Below are positions 38,801 to 47,800 of a stretch of DNA of 64,000 bases, in pieces. Below the pieces are notes generated by a model. It was not told the origin of the DNA and ran no database searches. It worked only from the letters and a program-made list of their open reading frames with translations. The stretch is taken from positions 434,001-498,000 of the forward strand of contig JAPDOI010000209.1 of the NCBI GenBank assembly GCA_029168955.1, in the 5' to 3' direction. Every line of letters starts with the position of its first letter. Position 1 is the stretch's first letter. The position numbers were made by a program, and so were the translations under genes. The stretch comes from Aplectana chamaeleonis (lineage: Eukaryota; Nematoda; Chromadorea; Rhabditida; Cosmocercidae).

Positions 38801-41800
38801 GAAAAATCGATATTATTGATCATTAATATTTGGTCTTGCATGATGAGAAGAATTTTCCGAACAAATGACTTAGAGCCATCAACAATCAAAAATCATTACG
38901 GCATTTTGTGCAACAGGCGAAAAAATCAATATTATTGATCGATATTTATCGATAATGACTGATGAGCAAAATTCCTCAACCAAAAAAACCAATCCCGAAA
39001 GCAATCACCACTGTTCGCCGCATTTGGTGCAAAAAGCACGAAAATCGATAATATTGATTATCGATCGATGACGTGTCATGAGTACGAATTCTGACAAGTC
39101 CAATACTTACCTTCAACGAACTGTGTTGATTGGCTGTGAATTCACCCACACACCCCGGTTTCCAGAGCCGTAGCAGAAAAAAGGAGTTTTCGTGCTCCAC
39201 GGCTAATTTAGTATGTAAACCCATGATTTTGAGGTGCCCTTCAAAGTGAAGGTATCGAGTTCAAATTGGAATAGCAGCGACCTGCATCCATTTCCAGCCT
39301 CCTGTTCAAAAATGAGCTCCCTAGCTCAATTTTATCTGGTAGCACAAGATCGTGAACGCCGTCGGAAAAAAAAGGAGATTAACACAAAAAACTTGCGGTT
39401 TTTCAAAATCTGTTCAAATTCTAGGAACACATTCCAAACCATTTTTGGGCATTATGTACAACTTTTTGCGCTCTTTTCAATGCGATTTAGAGCTAATTTC
39501 TACACTCAGCCTGAACTTAGATTTCGAAAAACGGGTTGCGCGCGTGGCCGATTCAAAACCAAATCTGGTGCGCGCTACGCGCGCACCACAATTTTTTCTT
39601 CTCCTTCCTCATTTTGAAAAAAAACATTTCTGTCAATTATTATCAGGTCTTGAGCACCGATCGAAACTACCAAATTATGGCTGATGTGGGTGTCATATTC
39701 CGAATACATACTTTTCTGTTGCTTTACTAGTTAAGTGATCTCTTTCTACGCTCCATGTATGTGAATTGTGATGCGCACCAAACGTATACCAGATTTAGCT
39801 TCAACATGCAACCCTGTGATTCCGGAAACAACGTTTAGAGTAACTGTGGAGAAACGGTTTGCATTCCCTTTATAAAAGCGCAAAAGTTGGTATTACTACC
39901 CAGAAATGGCCTGGAATGGTTCCCTAAGAATCGAGAAGGATTAAGAAACCGCTCGGTTTTGGTGTTAATCTCTTTTTCGTCTCAGACAGAGGTCATGACT
40001 TTTGGGGGAACACTTCTTGTTCAGCTAGGAAGCTCATATTCTGGTAGTAGGCTGGAAACTTGTGCGGCTATACTCTTTCTTACCGTTCTTTGGCAAGCGG
40101 AGAGTCTAAAGAAGCAGCGCTCCCTCTGCATCTCTAACGTCATAAGACAGATGCTGCGTCAAAAACGTCAGAGACGCAGAGGGAACGCTGCTATTCTGGG
40201 CTCACCGCTTTCCAACTAGTTTGGTACAGATTATACATATGTATCCGCTGTTTTCGAGTGTGATCTATTTCCGTTCGTCGCGTGCGTCTGCGTGCGTACG
40301 CTGCGTCTCCTTCTACCCACGATTTCTCGCTGCCTCTACCCTCGCTCCGCACAAGCGCGCGAGGGAAAAGAGTAAAACTGGCTGGGAACCAGAGGATACC
40401 TTCTATTCCAATTTGAAGTTGATCGCTCAAATTTAGCGGTACTTCAAAATTGAGGTCGAAGACAGACAAAAACATGTAAACATGTTATTATGAGCCACCC
40501 TCCATACGTTCCATCATCCGAAAAAATGGAATTTTAAGAAAATCAGTACCGTACTGATCGGATTTCGCCCATGTTAGTGCCTTTTTTGAGACAGTATTAC
40601 GCTCCAAGAAATATGACGGGACCTCGGAAGTGCTTTCTGGAAAGCCCCATGGTATGACTAGGGTTTTAGGAATGTGTGCAGAGCGTTTTTATGGTTGTAG
40701 GTCACAAGTCTTAGGAATTACGCTCGCCCCACAATACCGATCGGTACCGATTTGATAACTCACCAAAGGCAAAAAACTGTCAAAGGTTTCGCCTCTTTCA
40801 CATTTAAATCGCTCAGCGAAAATCAAGCCGGAAAGGAATTCTTCGAGAAAAATACGTGGATTTTCTAAAATTTTCGCTTTCTAGCAAAAGTAGTTATTTG
40901 GCGATGTTATATTTGCGAAAAATTACAGGTGAAACAACCAAAAAATGTCTTGAAATATTTTACAAAATACTGTACAGGCTATAAAACAGCAAAATTCACA
41001 TGGTTCCTACGCGTCCTGGTGCGGAGCGGAGGGTAGAGACAGTGAGAGAGCGCAGGGCAGACGGAGGCTGAGGCGTCGCGCGCACCGTTCGCGCCTCGGA
41101 TGATCTGTGAATTACGACGTTTTATAGAGTAGAATCCGGTCCCTCGTCCGTCACTACTTATCGGTAATCCGTCCATGTTTGACCACCAAACCGCATTCGT
41201 AATCATTTCACAGCATTTCCCATTTTATCAAGCCAGGTTATTGTGGGCCAAATATTTTTCACAAATGTTCCAGAAAAATTTTTGAGTTCTTTGACTTCTG
41301 ATTTTTCGTAAATATGACATTGCCAAACCATTACTTTAGCCACAGAGCTAAACTATTAAAATTATCTTCTGTTCAGTAAGATATGTTAGTTCTGGAGTCT
41401 CAGGAGCTTCCTTTCTCCCATGAATAATATAAAATGTAATACATATATATGCACATGCTTCGGAATCGATTTCTATATGTAAATGTGTTTCTGACACTGC
41501 AGGAAAGTCTAGGGAGTTTTTTTTGGAAATTTCCGCGTTTCGCGTTCCGAAAACCGAAGTTTCGCGCTATTCTGGGCGTTTCGCAGCCGATTTCCAAAAC
41601 CAAAAAATTCTGTTCCGAAACCCGCAAACCGATTTCCGAAATTTTGAATTTTTATTCCGCTCACTTCTGACTGGAGTAATGCAGCTAAAGCCTATACCGA
41701 AATTGGAAGGAAAAACCATTTTAGCGTAGTCCGAAGTGAGCAATGCGAAGTAACTCACGAGGACGCTCACGCCAGTACGAGTAGTGAAAACTGAGTGACA

Positions 41801-44800
41801 CGAGCCTGAACCTTTATACAAAAAGCTACGAACCCGAAAGGTAGATGGACCACAAAAATCAGAATTTCTCTTTGCCGCCCAAATTTCGTACAGGAGACTC
41901 ATTAAGGGCGCTGAACACGAATACGACGACTGTTTTCGGTCTTTCGGACGACTGACTATATACGTCAGCTTACTGCTGAAAAATGGCATAATACCGACCG
42001 TATGCTACCGTAGTGGCCCGAAAACCGGAATCGAATCTCGTAATCGTTTTCAGCACCTCTGGACGAAATTTTGGTGAAGAATGAAAAAAAATTTTTTGGG
42101 GTTGACTTACCGTTTTGAGCTTGTAACTGTAACTTGGAAAATAGGTTTAGGCCCCCTGATATACAGTTTTTACTACTGATAGCATGGATATCCCCGCAAA
42201 GTAATCCTTTTTGTTCACTCCAAACTGAGCTTAAATGATTTCCCTTGTTAGTGGCTACGATCAAAGACTCCAAGGCGAACACCCCTAGACGGTTGGGAAT
42301 TCATTGAAGCCTATTGAGTAAGTCATGAACAAAGGACATAATAAATATGCTCCGTATGGAAGGTAGAGAAGTTCAAGGTACCGATTCTGTGAACGGTTCT
42401 GCGATTCATTCGATTCCGAAAAAAATTTCTTGATTGTATTCTGCAATTTTTTTTTCTTAACATCTCGATGCTCGAGAGCCTACTTTTCGCATTGGTCATG
42501 ATAGTAGACATTTCTTATCCGTCCTCTTTTTTGGAACCCCCACAGGAGTCTCCATTAGTCACACTTTTTGCGAGATGTACAAAAACATATTCTGTTTTGA
42601 TTATCAAAGTGTGTTGTAAATTCGCCTGTTCGATAGATTTGCATGAATTAAGACTTGATTCAGGGTTTGCTACCCGAATATTTGAGAAAACTGCGGACAC
42701 GTATTAGTGCAGCTTATGCAATAGTACAGCAGATGTGTTGTTCTGGTTGAGCAGCAGCAGCTATAAGAGTTTTCTTCAACGCTTTAAAACATGCTGCCGC
42801 ATACGCCGAAAGTTGCTGAGCATTGGATTTCTAAGAATCATGCGCGTCCTAGTCATTTCCAGCTAAAGTCGGGGTCTAACCAAAATTTTGTTCACGCTAA
42901 AAAAAATTGTTAATGTTGTATGTAGTTGTGTTGCAATTATAGCATTTGTTAGTGGGAGTAGATTTTTAAAGTTTTTTCTCAATTTCATGATAACATTTGG
43001 AGAGCATGGAAAATCTCTGTCTTGAATATCACGCCTATTGTTCTCATTTCAGAAAATACTGGTTCCGATCGAGTTGCGTCAAGTGCGAGACATAAGCGAC
43101 GACGAGACCGAGAACGCCTCCATAGGAGTGCAAACGAGCGGTACACGGACGCAACAAGTGTAAACGCTCAAGTCTTCAACGACAATGGCGACATACGCTG
43201 CTGCGATGCTACAGCGCATGAAGAAACGTTGCCATCAAAGACGCCTCTCAGAACGTCACATTCCACGGGCACTCGGTCACTTCTAGAAATGGACCGTGCG
43301 ATTTCACCTATTGTGAATATCGCTCAATAAACTTCTATATACTAGTAGAAGCACATGAATTTATTTGCAGAATTAATCATCAGGAAGGCATGACATTGAT
43401 GCGTCGTGGTCCCTGGTCTAGCACAAAATCAGCTCTGAGTATACCCTGGACGATCTGAGTCATACAGTTCTCCTTTAAATAGAAAGAGTGGGTCTTGAGT
43501 TAATCGATTACTCAATTGTCCAAAATTATCGATTTCCGAGTTGTTCAATTTTTTGTTTTTTCGACTATTGAATTTTTCATGAGATCGCACATGATGACAA
43601 GATGCTGCAAGGTATACACTGTTTATCTTGAATTGCCCAAATACGGTCCGCCAATAGTCCTCTAATCGGCCCGCTAGTACCGTAGAGTACGTCCGCGACG
43701 CGTTCTCGGCAGACACGACGAGACAGTGGCAGGGTGGGTGGCCGAGTGACGGCATTGGCGACTCGATCGCTCTGCACACCGGGTGCACACCCGGATCTGC
43801 CGAGAACGCGTCGTGGACGTGCACTACGGTACTAGCGGGCCAATTAGAGGACTATTGGTGGACCGTGTTTTGTGCAATTCAAGATAAACAGAGTATAACT
43901 GAATTGAAAAAGACTCAAAAGGTCAATGTTTCGCAAACGCGTTATTATGTTAGCATTTGAAAAAAAATTGAAAATGCAATTTAAAAATGTTGAACGTGAA
44001 AACATGAGCGGCATACCGACGCGTAATATGGCTCTGTAAGACACCTCAGTTTTCGTTCTCTCTAACAGGTGAATGACACGACAGTATGGACTAACCTCAT
44101 CCAAATTCAGTATTCGCCGGAATTTTGTACTTCTGGATAGAATGGTGATGCGTATACTATCAAGCAGAGGACCATCCGGAGCTATATTCAATCGATGCAG
44201 GGTATGATGAGTAAACGCGTGCATAAGTCCGCTTCCGTAGCAGCCGTCTTCCTAAACGATTTTCGTTGAACATCTTACGATCTAAAAAATTCAAATAAGT
44301 GACTTACCAATGGCATATTATAATAGAGACCAAAAGATTGCCTAGCAAGCAGAGGAAACATTGCGTTCCTGAAGCACACGCGCTTACCAGCCAGAGCTGT
44401 CAATTCAACCGGTTTCGAGTTCGAAAACACTCTCCAGGTATCTCCAAACCATGAGTCGACAAACCCGCCACTGAACGTGTCCCACCAGACGACATCGACC
44501 TGGAGTTTCGAAATCCATCAGGCAAGGACGTGTAAGTAGCGTGACTGGTTTCAAAAGTCAGAACGCAGCTCGTCGCTCCAACTTCGCTTCGCGCAAACGA
44601 TGCGACCAGAGACGAACCAAGCAGTCGCGCCACCCGGCGCCAGGCTTGGGTCAGTAATAGCCTAGAGAAATGTTTCATGAAAGCAGCATACATGACAATC
44701 GTTTCAAAGTTGCTTGAAGACCATAAAAATTCCAAAATCCTCCACCATTCATCGGCGGGCTGCGAGCTTTAATTGCAAGCTTCCGCGACGTTACGAGTCC

Positions 44801-47800
44801 AAACCAGTAGAGCATCGGTGGTTCCTAATTGCGCTATCTTTCGACGCAGGCTACCGATGGGTAAAAAAGTTTTCCTTAAAAAGATTTCTGTGAACGCAGA
44901 AAATGTCCCGTTGTTGAACCGAGCTATACAGTCAAAAGGCTCTCCGCCATTAAAGGGAGGGTCTACTTTCTAAAATTCCCGTCCCAGAAAACGTCGGAAA
45001 CCCGAATATAGAACGGTCTTCTTCAACTTAATTTGGCCATTTCAGCACATTACTTTATCGCAAAGTGTGCGCGTCGTCCGCGCTTTCTTTACCGCGAGCG
45101 GTGGAAATCGTCTCCCAGCAGCGCCGTGAACGTCGCCAGTGCGGTGGCTCGCCGCATAGTGGCGAGACGACCACTCACATGCCGTAGAAACATGGATATT
45201 TCGACGGCGTGGTCATGCTGTGACTACCGTCATTCTCTACTTACAGGCCATTCTCCCCAACAATAACAGCTCATAGCTTACAACGATTCTCTATGGAGAT
45301 TCACCCAGCCCAAGTCAACCTATATAACCCAAATTTTGGAAAAGTCAAGATGTGACCGAACCTTGCCTTCGGCTAGCGACAGTCGGCGTGCAGCAGGCCC
45401 CCGCTTGTGAACGGAAAAACGTAAAAGTAGATTCGCAAGGGCCCATTTCACGCAAGCGCCTGATATGGCTTCAATCATGTACTCAGTGGGATATAAGGCG
45501 CATAGATCACAGAGTGCTCAATCGGTACATAGAGGTTGGTCCTGGAAGGTGACTTCAAGTCACATTTCTAAACTTTCAGTATTATCCAATACAACTTAAG
45601 GATACTCCTGACAACTGAGGGATATCCCGATGAGATGGTTCTCCTACTGCCGACCGTAAGGAAAAAAAGCGGACCCTACCATGAAGGAGTACAGCGGGTC
45701 TTTTCTTACTAGTGGGTGCGGTAGTGGCCAAAGCAATGGAGCTAGTCGCTGGCTGGGAGACACCGATGCCCGGAGGTGGGACTCGGAAATTCTAAAGCAG
45801 GATCACTTCGACTCCTTTCCAGCACATCCACTGCGTTGTCATTGTGGTAAAAGCTTCAACATCTCTGTGTGGCCTTCCAGAGATAATGTGACTCAGGATA
45901 TCCGCGCTTGACACTACGAATACCACACGGACGTATGTATGAGTTACCTGTTGACTGAAGGATCCATTGATGTGTTGGGAAGCGTAGAGGTTTACGAAAT
46001 CGCAGAAATGGTGGTACATATTCACCGATGCGTCCAACTTCATCACAATCGTCGGTCGGTCGAATATTACGTCACAGTGCCCGTCGTCCACTGAGAACGA
46101 CGGAAGTGATTCGAAATATTTGAATTCATCAGCCCTAAATGGGGAATGGGGATACTGACAGATCATCTCATCAACCTCCAATCACTTTAGTTGTTTCTGA
46201 CAGACCAGCTGCGCAAATAGCCACGTTCATGCATATTCTTCTTCAAAGTGTCTGCGTTGAATATGTCACATTTGCCACCAACCTCGCTACTCTGTATCAC
46301 GTCATCTCGGTACCTTCAAACTCAGCATAGGTATGGGAACATCTTTCGGAAGTGAATTTCAAATCATCAGCGCGTAGTTACCGCTTCGAATTCCTTGCAT
46401 CCCAGCTTTTGAAATGGAAGAACAGGTTGCTACCATAGCAGTATCGCAGACCATCTGAGCATTTCAAACTGCTTCTTTCCTACAAATCTCCAACGATTAA
46501 GTACATTTGAGCTCTCAAAGAGAAAGACCCTCGTTATGCTCCGGCGGCATGCAACGCAGTTGCAATACTGCACCCCAGAAATTCGAAGCTCTCGATGCAC
46601 AAAACGCAATGAGCCGGATGGTTATCAAAAGAGATAGGAGATGAAAAACTATTGTTCATCAAAAGAAGCGAAAACAACGGAAGGAAGTCTCATAAACGTT
46701 CACAGTCATGAAAAGTGAGAAAAGGAAACGAGAAAATGAGTCAGTTGACGAGATTCGCGAAAGATGAAGCTGGGCTGGGTCCTACACTGGCATAATATGC
46801 GTCATTGCGTAATGCACAATGCATTCTTGTGCTTCCGTCGCGGCGCGGCGCTACTGGATGTCATCTGTGGGTTTCGATTGATATCGCCGCGTGTTTGAGT
46901 AGTCTATCAGACGATCGTCGAAACTCGCTTTCGTGGGGTGTGAAGAAACAATAGGTAGTGCTAAGGCGCTATTCATACTCCTCAACGACAGCGCGTCATC
47001 CGCGTCACGCACTGGGGTGGCGTTGAAGTACAAATGCTTTCTACGTGACGTGCGTGACGCGCTTGTGGAGACTACAGGGATCTGCAGAGTTGCAGACACC
47101 GGCAATTGGACGCCGGGCGTACGCCTTGGCGGTGCTTGCAACTCTGCAGACCCCCATAGTCTTCGCAAGCGCGCCAGCGCGTCACAAAAATGTAATTCAA
47201 ACATTATCGCCGCCGCGTCGGTTACCACTCGCTGGCAATAACTTAGGACCATCATGGCGTCAAAACGCTCTGCGGTCGCCCCGTCGCTGAATGTAACCGA
47301 TATGGCATCACCCGGCGCTGTCCGCCGCTGCGAGCAACGCCGCGACTTGAACTCTGCAGACCCCTTATGGCAGCAGTTTGAAGTTGGCTTTAACTTTGCC
47401 GAACAAGCAAATTCTGTACACGCGTTCGCCATCATGGTAACAGAGGATAGAACTGGAATTGACTATTAAAAAACGAACTGAAATTAATGATGGAATAATG
47501 ATAAAAAATGACGAAAAAGTAGTAAAGGCCGCCGCCGTCATGGCTGGGCGGGCGTCACGCGCGTGCCGCGGGGCGTGGCGTCAGGCCATTCATACTCCAA
47601 CGCCACGCCCGTTTGTCACGAGCGTGACGCGCTAGCGTTGAAAAGTACGAATAGCACCCTGGGCAGCAGCAGCAAAAACCATGCCGCGCGATGGCACTCA
47701 GAGTAGGCGAACTGAGCGAGCGCCGCGGCGAGCTGGCTGCAGCGATCAATTCGTCGTCCCAAGGACGTGACTTCGAATATTTTTGACGCTCGCATCAGGT

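Larger units (their letters stand above)
19543..44095 (-). other. EOGT intron 8, about 24.55 kb, host of nested genes
   Basis: It is bounded by the exon 8 donor (GAG then GTTAGT) and by the exon 9 acceptor after a run of T ending CAG. The two exons join in phase 0 and give an uninterrupted match (ILNLDE then LLKT) to animal EOGT, so no exon seems to be missing. The intron contains a plus-strand membrane-protein gene, a second plus-strand candidate gene, a Penelope remnant, minisatellites and at least ten MITE copies. Confidence 0.85.

Noticed and set aside
38765..39085. Possible CRISPR-like array
   Set aside because: Repeats are about 120 bp and diverged, with no constant repeat/unique spacer pattern; this is a eukaryotic tandem repeat.
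42468..42707. ATG ORF with a hydrophobic start in the last intron of the nested gene
   Set aside because: No phase-compatible splice sites, and the antisense frame is open as well.
45792..46181. 129-codon single-exon ORF
   Set aside because: Only its middle (46134-45948) is EOGT exon 6; the ends run into introns at good splice sites.
46851..47435. 194-codon minus-strand ORF
   Set aside because: It lies wholly inside a GC-rich MITE with a mirrored frame on the other strand.
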